Positions 13,978 to 27,660 of a stretch of DNA of 64,000 bases are shown here, piece after piece. The stretch's first letter is position 1, and each line of letters starts with the position of its first letter. The notes beneath the pieces were generated by a model. It was not told the DNA's origin. It saw only the letters and a list, made by a program, of their open reading frames with translations, and made no database searches. This DNA is from Heterodera schachtii (taxonomy: Eukaryota; Nematoda; Chromadorea; Rhabditida; Heteroderidae), in assembly GCA_023374025.1 (NCBI GenBank), contig SIJG01000190.1, forward strand, positions 28,814-92,813. Direction: 5' to 3'. Made by a program: the position numbers and the translations under genes.

Positions 13978-14035
13978 TGCTGCATTGTACACGAGCCGAT
14001 ACAATGCCAGTGTTTGGCTCTCTCAGGAGGGATGG
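13978..14035. other. GC-richer island with short hairpin
   Basis: A GC-richer patch containing a perfect 8-bp inverted repeat, GCATTGTA and TACAATGC, around a 10-base loop CACGAGCCGA. Beyond the 8 bp only weak or wobble pairing is possible. It is too short for a convincing microRNA precursor and has no tRNA-like fold. Function unknown. Confidence 0.3.
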
Positions 14036-17000
14036 AAGATGTTGATTCATTTTATTTTTTTTTAAATAAATTATTTTCTTTATTTATGTCGGTCGCCTAA
14101 TCACAAGAACGTTTAAAATGTTATCATTTTCTTGTTAAGCTCTTTATTTTTATTGAATTATAAATTTTTTAACTTTATGCTTTAAAACACATCGATGTTA
14201 ATGATAAATCCTTTTCTTAATGCTAGTTTTTCTTTTCTATTTTCTAAGTTTTAAATATTTAAAGTCGTTATATATTTATAAAATGACTATTTAAAACCTT
14301 TTTTGGTTAAAAAAAACCAATTTCTGTAATTTCCTTTTTGAATTTTTTATATTTTGATTATTATATTATTTTTGGGTGTGTGTTAAATTTTATATTTTTT
14401 CAAGTGAAGAATTGCAGGCGTAGAAAAAATAAATAAAATTCGGCGACATCCAAATAGATTTTTACTTTTACATTATCTTAACTTGAATTATTTTTATAGT
14501 AAATAACAATTTTCTTTGAATTTTTTTTATTAAATATTATGCACTTTAGTAAGCTTCAATTTTTATAATTATAATTATTTTTGGTTTGGCCTTTATATGC
14601 AACAAGATTTTAACGATATGGTTGGATATTACATTGTAGCAATTATTTATTCGAACTTTTGAATAATTATATAAATTATTTTTATTTTTAATTGTAATAG
14701 AAATATGTTATAAACTCTTGTTTTTGAGTCAATCTCACATAAATTGTGAAGCTGACATTTTTGAATTAAAATCTGAAAAATTGTTAATTTTTTAATAAAT
14801 ACAACATTATCACATTTTATTTAAATATTGAATTTTTGACATTAAATTATAAAATTTCATTATCTTAATTAAATTTTATTTATTATCATTTGTAGATGTC
14901 TATATCTAACTGTTATCAAAATATCAGTAAATTTGGCTTTGATTTTTTAAATGTGACCAAAGTTTATTTGTATTTATTTTATTTTTAAAATAATTATTTA
15001 AATGTTCTTAAATGCATACACTAGAAATTTTATGGATTTCGTAAATTAAATCAATATTTTTAAACACACATATTTTTTTAATTGAAAAATAGTAATTATT
15101 TAATTAAAATTATAGTTATTCTAAAATTTCTGATATAATTTAAAATAAAGTGAGTAATATTCAAGAATTTAAAAATAAAAGGTTATTTCATAAAAATAAC
15201 AAACTTTTTAATAAAAATTTTATTTACATATTTTTATTTATTAGATTCTTTATATTATTTAGAAAAATAATTTAACTTTGAAAATATTTTTATATAATAT
15301 TTAATTTTATGGAATGAATATTATTTATAATTGAATGAATAATAAATATATTTTTTGGTATTATTGCATATCGATGACAAATACACTTCATATATTAATT
15401 GATAAATCGTTGTTTTGAACTAAGTCTAATTCCTTGTGATATGTTCGGTGCCAAGGTCTTCACTTCTTCAAAGTTTCATTTTGAAAATGAAGTGTGTTCT
15501 TTATAGCATTACTATGAATATTTAATCTCATTATTAACTATTCTTCTTTAAATTATGCTTTTCACTGTAAATTCATTTTTAATAATTTTTGTCTCTGAAA
15601 ATTTATAGAAGTTTTTACTTTAAAAATGCACATTTATTTTTTTTTTACTGTTTTTATCATTTTTTCGACATTTGCATATGTTCTTTTAATATGTATAATT
15701 TTTATTTTTTAAAAGCTTTTAATAATTTTTAAAGTATCCGTCTCATAAAATGATTTATTTCAATTTTTTCTGTAAAACTGATGAGAATCATATAAATACT
15801 AATTATTATAAAAGTTTTTTATAATACATTTAATTATAAGGGCTGGAATTGTTAGGAAAATGCTAAAATTGGCGCCTATTTCAGATTTTTGGGAAAATCC
15901 TAATAAAAATATAAAAAAGCAAAAAGATACTTATAAGAATGACCCGAAAAGTTTCAGAAAAGGAAATGAAAAAATTTTATAAAATATATTCAATTTTGTT
16001 TAAAAATGTACACTTCTCCACTTAAAGCTGCACTCAAAATATTTCAGTATTGGTAAAATTATTGTATAAATTCGAATTTGTTTTACTATATAGAATGAAT
16101 AATTTTGATAATATTTTAGTTGTTCTTTATTATATTTATAAATAATAAATAAAAAATTTTTTCAATTTTTAGTTTACTAAATTATAATTTAATATGGTTT
16201 TTATCTAAATAATTTTTTGGATGAAAATTAAGTATTAATTTATTTTTTAAATCAATTATTTTACTTATCCATACCAATTTTTAAAATTTAAAAAAATTAT
16301 TTTTCATGTGTTCTACCTCTGCTTTGTGCAGCGAAGTCATGGTTATTATTCCATTTTGTTTCATCTTTATAATTTTAGTTTTCAGAATCTTTATCAAAAT
16401 CGATATATTTTTCATATTTCATTTAATAATATTTTTACAAAAAATAAATCGTTTCGTTTTTAGCTTTATTAAGATCAAAGCACAACTGTCAATATGAATT
16501 AGAGATAAACGGTACATAATTAGTGCACATTAGAGTTATTTCAATTAAAGAACTTGCAAGAATAATTAATATGAGTCACGCAATGTTAAATAGAATTTAT
16601 TTAAAAATTTAACATTTAAATTTATAGAAAAGAAAGATTATGGAAAATATAATTTATTTTGTCTAATTTTATTATTTTTGGTACTTATTTATAAAATGGG
16701 CTTTAATCAAAATTATTCGGTATAAATTAAATTGCTGTGTTATTTTGATGATGTTCATTTTGCAGTCCCTTGACTTGTAATTAATTTAGTGAAAAAAGCT
16801 ATTGACGAATATTTGATTATTATTTGTTTTATAAATAATAGAAAATATTTTTTTATTTTAACTTGTACGGCGTAATTTTTTATAGATTTTTCATAAAATT
16901 TAGTTTCAGACAATTCTTCTACATTAATAAGTTTTCCCATAATATAAGTTTTTGTTTAGTTTGATATTCACTTTATTCACTTTTCGTATAATCTTGGGAA

Positions 17001-17105
17001 GAATAATTAGCTCATCTATTAAATAATGTGCTTTTAAATAAATTTCTTAATTAGAATTAAAGTATGTTTATTTATTTTTTGCATATTTTTAATTGAACAA
17101 ATCCA

Positions 17106-17142
17106 ATAAACTCTCGTCTTTTGGACGAGTTAGTTTATTGTT
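17106..17142. other. Imperfect hairpin
   Basis: AATAAACT and CTCGTC are followed by TTTTG and then by GACGAG and AGTTTATT, giving an imperfect stem of about 14 bp with a small loop. Its neighbourhood resembles the AATAAACTCTCGATTATTG motif seen near 31,330 and 31,890. No function is evident. Confidence 0.35.
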
Positions 17143-18529
17143 GTGCTTCAATTCGTTTCTTTCATTTTTTATTTTTAAGGTCAAGTCTTGTTAAAAATTA
17201 GTTGTATGTACTAAATAAATTTAAATTTCACTTTTTAATGTTGGTAATTTTTAGTGATGTATTCATATAAATCATTTATTTTAATCGTTTATATTATTTT
17301 ATTTTAATATTTTATCAATCTTTCATTTTTTTAAGCGTGGTCGAACCCGCAATTTTCAAATGTTTTTCTCCGTCACGCATAAAAATGTTGTGGCTAAATA
17401 TTCGGATGGCCTTTCTTCGTTTTATTTTTAAAAATTTTTGTAAAAAAATGTGATGAATTATTTAAAAATATAATTAGTTTCATAACAAATTTTGTTTTTA
17501 TGTTTAAATTTGTTCTATTAATGAATTTAGTATTTAAATATATTATAACTTTTATATATTATTCACATATTTGTTCTATATATTTTTATTATTTATTGTG
17601 TTATTTATTCTTTTTTTATTATACCATTCAAAGTATCTGATCTTATATCTCAGTAGTCATGTTGATTTTTTAAATTTTGAGCAATATAGTGGCATTTCTT
17701 TTTGGCTCTATTTTTACAAATTGATCATTTAACTAGTTTTTGACTATTTTTTGCTTTATTTGATAAAATAATTTCTTTTTAATAATAAATGTATTATTAA
17801 AGTACATTAGAAGAATTAATTATAAAAATTGGAAAATATATATTTTTGGGTTAATTCTCCTTTTAATTGCTTACTCGTGTTGTTGAAAGTTGTCTTTTTT
17901 ATTAACTAATTATATTTTTTTAATAGTAGTCTAAATATCTTTTTTCTTTTTCATATTATATTTAAAAATTTATCCATTGCTGATCAGGTTGATAGATCGA
18001 AATAATATTTCAATAGTTTAGTTTATTTTCTCGCGCTTGTGACTAAAATTTCTTCTTCTCTTATAGACGAATTTTTTGGTGAAAATTTTCGAGTGTTTTT
18101 TATGGTATGAAAACGAATTTTAATTTATTATTATTCTTTAATCTGATATTATATTTATATATTTATCTGTTTTTGCAATCTTATTTTATTTATTCTGATC
18201 AAATATTCATTGATATTTATATCTTTTTATTGTAAACTAAGTAAATTTATATTTTATTCCATATTAGTTGTTATTTTCTATTGTCTAATTATAACACTCA
18301 TTATTCCATTATTTTGTTTTGTTACCACATTATGAAAAATTAAAAGGTTATTTATTTATTTTCAATTGTTCCGGTGGTAACCATTCGGTCGTTTCCATTG
18401 AACATTTTTTGCTATTTGATACTATTCTTTGAATAATTTTTTTATATTATTAATATTTATTTCTTTATGTTAATTTAAATTCTAAGAAAATCTTATATAG
18501 TTTGTACTGCTTTCAGCAAATCTCCTGCA

Positions 18530-18640
18530 AAAAATTTTTAAATCATTTTAAATTCTCTTTTTCAAATTTTTTAATTCATTTAAAATTCTCTTTTTCAAAT
18601 TTTTTAATTCATTTAAAATTTTCTTTTTCAATTGTTTTTA
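18530..18640. repeat. Tandem repeat, three copies of about 33 bp
   Basis: The unit AATTCATTTAAAATTCTCTT plus TTCAAATTTTTT is repeated three times in a row with few changes. The counterpart near 32,400 has only one copy, so the expansion is local to unit 1. Confidence 0.8.
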
Positions 18641-21600
18641 TATTTGAGGTTATAAATTTTACTATTAAAAAATGATGAATTATCCGTGTTTTAACTTTTT
18701 GCCTTATATATAATTACTAATTTATGTAATGCTTTTTTATTTTCTAATATTTCATTAATTATCAATGTTATAAATTTCACTTTAAAATCAAATTTTTTGT
18801 ATCTGATTTTTATGTTTATTTTGAAAAATTTGTTGTTATAATCATTTAAATTTTATTCTCGACCATAGAAACTCAATTATTTCCTTCTTCTCTTCGAGAA
18901 ACAAAGATTAAATGAATTTATACATTTGTTAAAATTATATGTGCTTATCATTTTTGATTTTGTTTTAATAACTATCGAATGCAAGTCAATGTTCATAATA
19001 CTTTCTTATTTATATTAAACGTATTTACTTATTACTTTTATAATAATTTTTCAAATAAGATTTTGGTTTTAACAATCTTAATTGAAATTTTTAATATGTA
19101 TAAATTTATTTGTAGTTTTAATTTTATTTTTTGTAATTTTATTTAAATTTATTCGTATAGAAAGACATTTTCATTTTTTATTTTAATATATATGTAAATA
19201 AATTGACCTTTTGAACATATACAGGACCTTTTGAAGAAATATTTTTCATATATCATTACTTCATTATTTTATAAGTTAAATGTGTAATTTTTATGATTTA
19301 ATTATTTATATTTTTATTTTGCGTATTAAAATTGCGAGATATAGGAACAGTAATTATTTTATTTAAAGTAGATTTTTAAATTATTTTATTTATTTTTTTG
19401 AAAAATATTTAGAATTAACAATTTTATATATTTATTTATTCATTTATATGGTAATTCACCACTCACTTAATTTTATTTAATTTTATTATTATTATTATTA
19501 TGCAGTTAAATTTTTTGTATTTGTAAATTCAATTAAAAATTTTTTAAATTATGTAATAATAATAATAGTTAATTTTTCATTTTTTTTATGTTTTAAATTT
19601 GATGTTATCTTGCAAGGCATCGGCTGTTTTATTTACACTGTGATATCCAAGACAATGATGATAAACGAGTAATATCAATTTTCAATACTTTTGATAATTA
19701 GAGTTTAATGTTTTTCAATACTGATTTAAATAATTTCTTATGTCAGCTTATGAGTAGTTTCAGTTATTAATGAGTTTTTAAATCTGATGAAACGCATAAA
19801 AATTTGGCCGCTATAAGACTTTGAATGCTTGGGCTTGATAAATTAATATGATTATAAAAGACTTGAAGATTTTAGTCTTTCAAATTTTAAATTTGCTCTA
19901 TCTATACATAAAATTTTAATATATTAATATTTTATATAATTCATTTGCTTTTTTATTATAATGGTCTCGAAACCTTATATGTCACTTGTTGAATCCCATC
20001 CACTTCATTAAGTTTCCACTGTTTTCATAATTTGAAAATTCCAAACATATGTAAAATCTAATTAAATTGTTTTTTTGGGTTGAGATTTATTTTAATCTTT
20101 TTAAAATAATAATCAACAGATTATAATTTTTTAATTTTTGTCTTTTCATTTCGTATTTTATGTTTAAGTTTTAAATCCATTTTTATTGCTGTGAAATTCT
20201 TGTAAAATTTTAATCTTTTTTAATTAACGTAAAATTTAATTAATTTAATTTTTTATTCATTTTTAAATCAATTATTTTATTTATTTGGTTAAAAACAAAG
20301 TTTGATTTTTTAAAAATCTTTAGCCTGTGTTCTGCACAAGTACCTGTTTTAACACATACGAATCTCTTTTCGGTAGCATGATTTTTATACTTTTATATTT
20401 TATTTGACATTTTTGCAATATAAAAGGTATACCATTTGTGGCTTAATAATTTATTTATTTTTTACCAATTATGATTAAATTCATTTTATATGATTTATTA
20501 TTTGTTTTTTGGACTAATTCTCCTGGCGAATTTGGTACTCAATTTGCTAGTTAGTCGTTCCACATAAATCAAAATTATAGTTAAAAGAATTAAAATTTTT
20601 TCAATAAAATTAATTGAATCTGTTCATTTGTACTATTAGAAAAATATATTTTAATATATAATCATACGGATTTTTCTTTAAAATCCTTTTTTCTTATGTT
20701 GAAATATTTTATGTTAATTATTATTCTGCTTAAATATGTACACTTTTTATTATTTATTAAAAGAAGTGAAGTTTGACACATTAATATTTTTGCAAATTAT
20801 TTAAAAAAAATTTTTTTTATTAATTATTCTGTTATGCTTTTTATTTACATTTCAGTAATGTAATTCAAAGAAAGTATAATTTATTTTAATATAATTGCTT
20901 ATAACACAACGCGACTTAAATTTAATTTGGAAATATTTTTTAAACTTAACAAATTTTCTCTTAATTTAAATATAAATTAAGGTTTTTTTAAATGCATAAT
21001 TACATTTCTTGTTTAATTTTCTCGCTCTCTTTCCCTGTTTGATAAGTGCTTCGTTATTCAATTTTTTTCTATTCTTTTTTTTAGTATTTTAAAATTACTT
21101 TGAATTTTCTTAGATATGAATTTTATATTTACTTTATATTATGTGCTCATCAAAGATTCATCTAAATTTTTTATAAATTTAATAGAATCTCGTTTATTGA
21201 TAACGATTCAAATCTTAATGTACAAATAATTTAATCATATTAATATTTAAGAATCGGATTTTTTTGTAATATTTTGGTTTTATATGATAATTTAATTTGG
21301 CCGTTTCTGAAGGTATAAACTGGCTGATTCCATCATTGTAAATTAAAAGAATTTTATCTTTGTTTATTAAATGATTGCCAAACATTCAATTTAATGATTA
21401 ATTTGAGATTAAAGATTTAATAATTGATTTTATGAGCATTCATTAATAATATAAACCTTTTTAATTTCAACCTCTTTACGATTTACTTTTCAGAATAAAA
21501 ATTGATATTTTATATAATAAATTATTTACCATAGAAAAAATTTAAATATTATTTCATCAATTAATTTCTTTTGAAATAACATTTTTATTTCCTTTGCTCT

Positions 21601-22311
21601 AAAAATTTAAAAATTTTAATTAGTTATTTATTTATATTTCATGTTACTGGGACTCATTTCGCATGCTGATTTTTCTGCAAGATAGTTTTTAAAATTTGAA
21701 ATAATTTGATTCATTATCGCAATGATATATTTAAATAATTAAAATTTTATAAATTGTTTATTTAAGAATTCTTGCAAAGAAAATTATAATTACTATTTTG
21801 TTTAATTTTTGTTTGTATTTGTGTTTATTTAAAAAATGGGATTTGTCAATTTAATTTATTGAGTAAATTTTTTTAAATGCATTTCGGCGTTTACCATCAA
21901 TTAATATTCGTAATTAAAATGTTATTTTTTCTTTTTCAGCGTCACACACATAAATTTTTGGCTGCAAGATTTTTCGGTTTTTTTGGCATAAAAATACAAA
22001 TTTATTCGTTAATAATTAGGAAAAATGCTTATGAATTTTTTCGACGACACTGGTAGTTGACTTAATGCTTGATAAAAGTTTTTTGAAAAAAGATAGCGCA
22101 ATATATAATAAAAAAGGCGGAGCTAAAAAGGTAATTCTCATTTAAAAAAATGTTTTTGAGCAAATTCATTTATCAAGTTCCAAATATTATCAATTTTTTC
22201 TGCTTATCGGCACTTTTAAAATTAAAAACAAAAAATCACATTGTATTTTTTGTTATAAAAATATTTTATGCCATTTTTTAGTAATTTGCAATTTTAATGC
22301 AATTTTTTAAT

Positions 22312-22580
22312 TATATGTCGGTTTTCTTGACTTATGGTTTTTTTTTCTCGTGGACCTATCTCGACGAATATAGTACCAATCGATAGCTCTCGATCAGACA
22401 ATTCGATCTAGGGGTGGGGGAAGTTGATACGACAAGTATAAACCGGTTTTTGAACCGATTCAAAACACAAAAAGTGAAGAAAATTGGGCATTTTTTATTA
22501 ATTAATTAATTTTTTAATGGACATTTCAGTAGCAACAAAAATGAATAAACAAAATGAGAAGTAAAGTAAGAAAACAAAAA
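22312..22580. other. Sequence inserted relative to the unit 1 copy
   Basis: Unit 1 (4,430-4,490) and this locus match on both sides but differ here. The extra sequence is GC-richer, including TCGGTTTTCTTGACTTATGG, a string of short CGAT-containing words (CGATAGCTCTCGATCAGACA) and AAACCGGTTTTTGAACCG, which contains an imperfect palindrome. No open frame is convincing. It is probably a transposable-element fragment. Confidence 0.35.
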
Positions 22581-22584
22581 TTTG

Positions 22585-23310
22585 TTTTTGGGGTTTTTTC
22601 GTAAAATACTATTTTCAGAGAAATAAGTGAAAACGTTAAAACCTAAAAGTTTGGGCCCTAAAAATTACAAAATTACATTTATTTAATACTAATTGGAGAA
22701 AAATTTGATATGATATGTAACTATGCAAAATAAAAAATGAAGTGGAGAAAAATGGAGAATGGAGGACAGCGGAGGGCGTTCAGCAATGCCAAAGGTGTGC
22801 TGTGTGGGTAAAAATGCCAATGATGCGATGTGAGCGCGTCGTTTTGTGCGTCGTTTGCTGACAAAGAATGTAGCGAGAGAATGATAAAAGAGAGTCAGAG
22901 AAACGTGACGTGCAGAGATAAAGAGATGAGGAAGGTGAGAGGGAAGGGAAACAGGGAGAGACAAACCCTGAGAGAGAGAGAGACGGAGAGATAGAGAAAG
23001 AGAGGGTCAAAGACTCAGGAGCAAAGATAAAGAGATTAGAAACGAAGAAGGCAGAGAACAACATAAAGGGAGAAAAAATATGTATTTGCATGAAATCCCT
23101 CATCCCTGATGATCAGAAGGAAATAATTCGGGCCAGAATTTTTAGGGACAGAAAATCCTAAATAGGTACTAAATAGTGGCGAAAAATCGCGAATTAATGG
23201 AAATTGTAATTACCTAACTGAAAAAAGCGTTAAAAAATTTGCATATAAGTTTGCTCAAGAGTAACAATATTTTAATTCTTGAGATCGTAATAGCACTAAT
23301 GTGGTTCTCC
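22585..23310. repeat. Purine-rich interspersed repeat, copy 2
   Basis: The most complete copy of the four. It runs from the GTTAAAACCTAAAAGTTTGG block through GAAGTGGAGAAAAATGGAGA, GGAGGACAGCGG, AAAAATGCCAATGATGCGAT, GAGCGCGTCGTTTTGTGCG and a long GAGA tract. It ends with the CTCAAGAG...TTCTTGAG hairpin and GATCGTAATAGCACTAA. Overlapping minus-strand Ser/Leu-rich frames come from the purine tract. Confidence 0.75.
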
Positions 23311-23604
23311 ACTAACTAGCCAATTTCAAAAATCTTTTTAAATTTATCTTTATTAAATGCGGTGAATTTGATTGAGTTAAAGCAATTTCATTTAAAAATA
23401 TTTTATTTTTTAAATTTTCTTCTATTTTTTATAAATATTATTGTTTTTATTTACTCGCCTAATACATTTATCCTTTTATCTTTGTTTATCTTTTTTAATG
23501 AAATTTAATGTATTTGTAAAAATCAGTATTTTAATTTGGCTTTTTTCTCTCTCTTAGTCTATCATTTGTTGCCATATGCCGTTTCTGTTTTTTAACCTTA
23601 TAAT

Positions 23605-24229
23605 TAGGGTCGCAACTTTTAGTGACGAAAAATCCCAAAATAGTTAACTAAAATAGTGAGTAAAAATCCCAAAATAGTGAAGAAATAGTGACAAAAAGTC
23701 CGAAATAGTGACGAATAGTGACATAATTTTCAGCCAAAAATTGAACAAAATTAATTTTTTTTTTCACTAGTGCAGTTGCCAATGAGCTAGGTTTCCTTTA
23801 TAAAATTCTCTTAGCAAATATTTAACTTTTTAAATCAAAAATTTTGTCAAAAAAAAAAATTTGGGGGAAGAATTTTTGAAAAAATTTTTCATTTCATAGG
23901 AGTGTATTTTTTTAAAATTTTCGGCGTTTCATAGGGGTGTATTTTTCTGAAATTTTTGGAGTCGATTCTTAGGGGTGCATTTTCCGTTTTTATTGCATTT
24001 TTGTTAAGGAATTTTCCAAAAAATGTCGAAATAGTGAAAAAATAGTGACAAAATGCCAAAATAGTGATTTTTAACTATTTTAGTGACCAAGTCGCCAAAA
24101 TAGTGATTTCTAGTGACGAAAAATGACATCAGAATCGAAAATTTTTAATGCAGAAATGCGTTTTTTGAGCTCCTTTCTTCAAATCAATTGAGCAAAAAAA
24201 AAGTTTTTTCACTAAAAGTTGCGACCCTA
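23605..24229. mobile_element. hAT-like MITE with 8-bp target duplication
   Basis: A 625-bp insertion bounded by a perfect 20-bp terminal inverted repeat, TAGGGTCGCAACTTTTAGTG. It is flanked on both sides by the 8-bp direct repeat CTTATAAT (23,597-23,604 and 24,230-24,237). An 8-bp duplication and a TAGGG start are typical of hAT-superfamily elements. The interior carries many copies of AAATAGTGA or TAGTGAC on both sides, like subterminal transposase-binding repeats. No transposase frame is present, so it is non-autonomous. The surrounding sequence continues the unit 2 duplication on both sides. Confidence 0.85.
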
Positions 24230-24919
24230 CTTATAATGAAAATTGGCGTTTGAAAAAAATTAATTTTTTATTTGATCAAAAAATTATAACTTTAATTATG
24301 ATTTAAATTGCTATGAATATTGCTCCGATTTCTTGAGAATCATTTAGAAGCAATTTTTTATATTCTATAAAATCATTTTATTAAGTATAATTTTAAAATA
24401 ATTTTTCTTGTTATTAATGAAAATTTGTTTTATAATTAATTTTCTTTTTTTATTTGTTTTAATACATTTATCTTAAAGGAACAATTAATTTTAAACGTGG
24501 CGTATTTTTTTCGGTTATTAGAACAAACAATTATTGCTCTTTTTCATTGTTATTGACAATGAAATAAATATTATAATTTTTTTTTGTTTATTTCATTAAA
24601 TAAATTAAAAATAATATAACCTTTTAGTGGACTTATGTTTCATTAATGTCAGTCACTCTAATTTGTTATTATTACTTTTTTCATATTTATCAAATTATGT
24701 TGTGTGTCTACTTAATTATGTAAAAGTTTTATTCGATTGGTTTTTTCCTATATTTTTATTCCAAATATTTGAATTGAAGTTATAAAAGGTATATTTTGAT
24801 TGTTTTCCTTTTGATTCTATTAAAATTAATTTTTGAAAAGAAGATTCTTTTAATAAAATTCCATTTACTTGTCACTCTTGAACATTTTGGTTTGATGTCA
24901 AACGTTTCATTTCCTTTCG

Positions 24920-24965
24920 TGTAGAGTTGCGCGGGACCGGGAACTTGACCGGGATGATTTTACAA
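24920..24965. repeat. GACCGGGA motif cluster, small
   Basis: GCGCGGGACCGGGAACTTGA followed by CCGGGATGAT, a short relative of the clusters at 7,965-8,085 and 38,655-38,760. It sits at a junction where the unit 1 match jumps from about 8,000 to about 9,235, so it may mark a deletion or insertion point. Confidence 0.45.
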
Positions 24966-27069
24966 AATTTGGATTGATAAAAATGAAATTATAAGATAAA
25001 AATATGTCAAAATTGAATTATTTTGTGTTTTTTTTCATGTCTTGCATATGTTTTTCGACCAAGCTAAGGTACTCTGCTTTTGAATTATAGTACAAATAAG
25101 TTAAATGAAGATTTTATTTGATTTATTTAAAAGTAATTGCTGTTACTTATTATCCTTACTATTGTATTTTCATAATTTTAGTCTAACAAAACATTTTTTC
25201 TTATACATAATAAATTAATTTTCGTACATAAGAGATGAAATTTTTTATTTATGACAGCAGATTAATTGATTTTTTATTTCTTAAAATTACATTTAGTTAT
25301 TTTAAATCTTTATTTAAATGACTCACTCTTTATTACTTTTTTACTTAAATTATTTATTTTTATTAACCTAGTCTTTATTTTTATGTCGAAATTTTATTTA
25401 TGCTTTTTTCAATTGTTATTTATAATGACCAATTCAGTTTAATATTTAATTGTTTCATTTTTGTATAAATAAAACACATTAGATTTTGACCCAGAGGCAT
25501 CGAAAAAATTATGTAATTTTGCTTTTGCCTTATTTTTTCGTGAGGACTCCAAATTTGAGTCTGGTTTTTGCTAACATTTAGCAGTTTTACATAAATTTGA
25601 ATACTTTCAAAATGCTAAAGTAATATGTATATGGACATTAAAATTTTATTTTTCTTTAAAAATTGCTTAAATTTTAAAGGGTGGCAATATATAGGTTTGA
25701 AAAACTTAATTTTAAACGATAAATAGCAGCGGTTTTTCAATTTTATTTATTTGCGTTACCACAAGCCATTCAAATTGTTTCATTTATTATAATTTAAAAT
25801 GATTCTATTTGTTTATTTTCATTTCTGAGGGCTTGTCTATTTGTGAATAAATTATTAAAAAGATCAATATAATTAAGCCAAAATGTATTTAGTACTTTGA
25901 ATATAAAAAACAATTTTGTACATCATTAACTTGTTGCTATAATTAATTTATTTTTCGATTTAATAAAATAATGAGTTTTTTTTCTTAATTATTTTTAAGT
26001 CTTATTTAAATGAATCTCTTTCTTTTACTTTTTTTTAAATTATTTTTATTTTTAATTAAACCTAGTTTTTATTTTTATTTTCAAATTTCATTCATGCTTT
26101 TTTCAATTCTTTTTTATAATGATCAATTTAAGTATTATTTCAATGATTAAATTTGGTATAAATAAAACACATTAGATTTTGAATCATGTTCAATTCGAGA
26201 AATGAGTTGTTTTGAAGATATTGTTAAATTATCTTTGTGCGATTTATTCATGGGATAATAATTTTTAATTTATAATTTAATTTTGTAAACCGCTATTAAT
26301 TTCATTGGCTTTAATACTCATTTTGAATTAATATTTGTCTGTTTTGAATATATTTTTCTCTAGGAATCGAATATATTTCAATTATTGTGCCTGAAATTCT
26401 CAATGATTCTTGACAATTAAGCACCCATGTTTATTTGTCCAATTTGCCCTCCAATTATCAACACCACTGTCGTTTTGACGTTGACATTCGTTATTGTTTA
26501 TTTTTACCAAACAAATATTTGATAAGTGAGGATGATTGAATTTAATTATGAATTGAAATTTTATAAAATATTTAGATAAATATTTGTAATTTCTTCAATA
26601 TCAGTTTTTATTTTCTATTTTTTGTATTTTTATTTTTATCTGCCTGGTATCACATGTCATAATGTACTTTTGTTTAGGTCTGCAGAGCTTCGAAAAAAAT
26701 ATTTAATTTGGCTTATATTTGCCTCATTTTTTTGTGAGGGCTCCAAATATGTTTTTTGCAGCGGTTTTTCAATTTTATTTATTTGTGTTACTACAACCCT
26801 TTAAATTGTTCATTTATATAATTAAAATGATTCTATTTCTTTGTTTTCATTTCTGAGGCCTTGTTTATCTTTGAATAGGTTATTAAAACGATCAATATAA
26901 TTAAGCCAAAATGTATTTAGTAGTTCGAAAATAATAAATGTTTTTATACATCATTTAACTTGTTGCTTTAATTAAATTTTATTTTTTCGATTATATAAAA
27001 TGGAGTAGAATAATAGAATAAATTAAATAATTTTGGTGATTTTTAATTCTTTTTACATTTTTTGCTTAT

Positions 27070-27180
27070 GCTCGAAAATTTAGTATTTCTCGAAGTAAGC
27101 CGGCCACTTCTTAGCGTGCGATGTTGCTCTCATCGAATAGCATCCCATATGTTCTTCTTCATTTGTATCATAGGGATTTT
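27070..27180 (-). other. Second copy of the GC-richer 10.4 kb island
   Basis: Minus-strand frame open with PYDTNEEEH and KKWPAYFEKY, matching the island at 10,375-10,490 at about nine bases in ten. It is part of the unit 2 duplication. The amino-acid changes are mostly non-synonymous, so I treat it as a relic or a chance frame. Confidence 0.2.
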
Positions 27181-27524
27181 ATTATTTAATTAAATAAAAC
27201 AAAGTTTTTTTTAATTTTATGAACAATTTTTACTCATCTTTTTTCTTTGACTTTTTTTTATCATTAAGTTAATTATTTAAATTTCTGAATTATTCAATCA
27301 ATTGGACATATTTCGCAAATGCTTTATTATAAGAATATTTTATTTAAATTTAATTTTAACTCGAGATCAGAAGTCGGCACGCTGTTAGGCCTTTAGTAAT
27401 ATAAATATTAGTTTAATTAAGTTTTTTCTTTCTTCAAAAATTCATATTAATTTTCAATGGAGCCTAGGTATAACTTTTTATTTTTTTAAATGTTCATTTA
27501 TTTAATAAAGGGTTGTAAGTTATA

Positions 27525-27660
27525 TGGATTAAAAAATGGCAAATATGGACATAAAATATTGACTAAAAAGCCCGAAATATGGACAAAAAAGCTCAAAAAT
27601 GACCAAAATATGGACTAAAAACTGCCAAAATATATGTTTTAAACCCTCAAAAATTCCAAA
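27525..27660. repeat. Echo-motif cluster, AAATATGGAC type
   Basis: The phrase AAATATGGACAWAAA and shorter forms (TATTGACTAAAAAG, TATGGACTAAAAACTG) are repeated about five times, interleaved with GCCCGAAA, GCTCAAAA and GCCAAAA. The layout resembles the TAGTGAC repeats inside the hAT-like MITE at 23.6 kb, but the motif differs. Clear terminal inverted repeats were not seen. Confidence 0.5.

Larger units (their letters stand above)
11300..18000. other. AT-rich stretch without recognised gene
   Basis: This part of unit 1 has no clear counterpart in units 2 or 3. I see no gene, only short open frames expected from base composition. The local structures listed separately are a 54-bp tandem repeat near 13.1 kb, GC-richer islands near 13.5 and 14.0 kb, and a hairpin near 17.1 kb. 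The stretch 15,840-16,020 is A-rich on the + strand, unlike its surroundings, and could be an old insertion. Confidence 0.5.
1..19600. repeat. AT-rich, gene-free duplication unit 1
   Basis: I see no gene in this stretch. It is extremely AT-rich, with T clearly commoner than A on the + strand, and all open frames are short and low-complexity. Large parts recur in the same order further along. For example, 172-290 matches about 19,685-19,920; 780-1,410 matches 20,300-20,905; 2,500-4,620 matches 20,925-22,680; 6,940-7,330 matches 23,335-24,330; 9,235-10,790 matches 24,960-27,420; and 18,280-19,070 matches parts of 27,970-32,880. The copies differ by many substitutions, indels and insertions, so the duplication is old. 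The unit boundary near 19,600 is approximate. Confidence 0.6.

Noticed and set aside
13978..14035. Possible microRNA hairpin
   Set aside because: Only 8 perfect base pairs and a 10-base loop; the arms do not extend into a stem of precursor length.
15435..15510. Small frame starting ATGTTCGGTGCCAAGGTCTT
   Set aside because: Only about 21 codons, no splice signals around it and no second copy; too short to support.
17335..17360. GTGGTCGAACCCGC as a tRNA B-box
   Set aside because: The surrounding sequence does not fold as a T-arm and no A-box or anticodon arm is found upstream.
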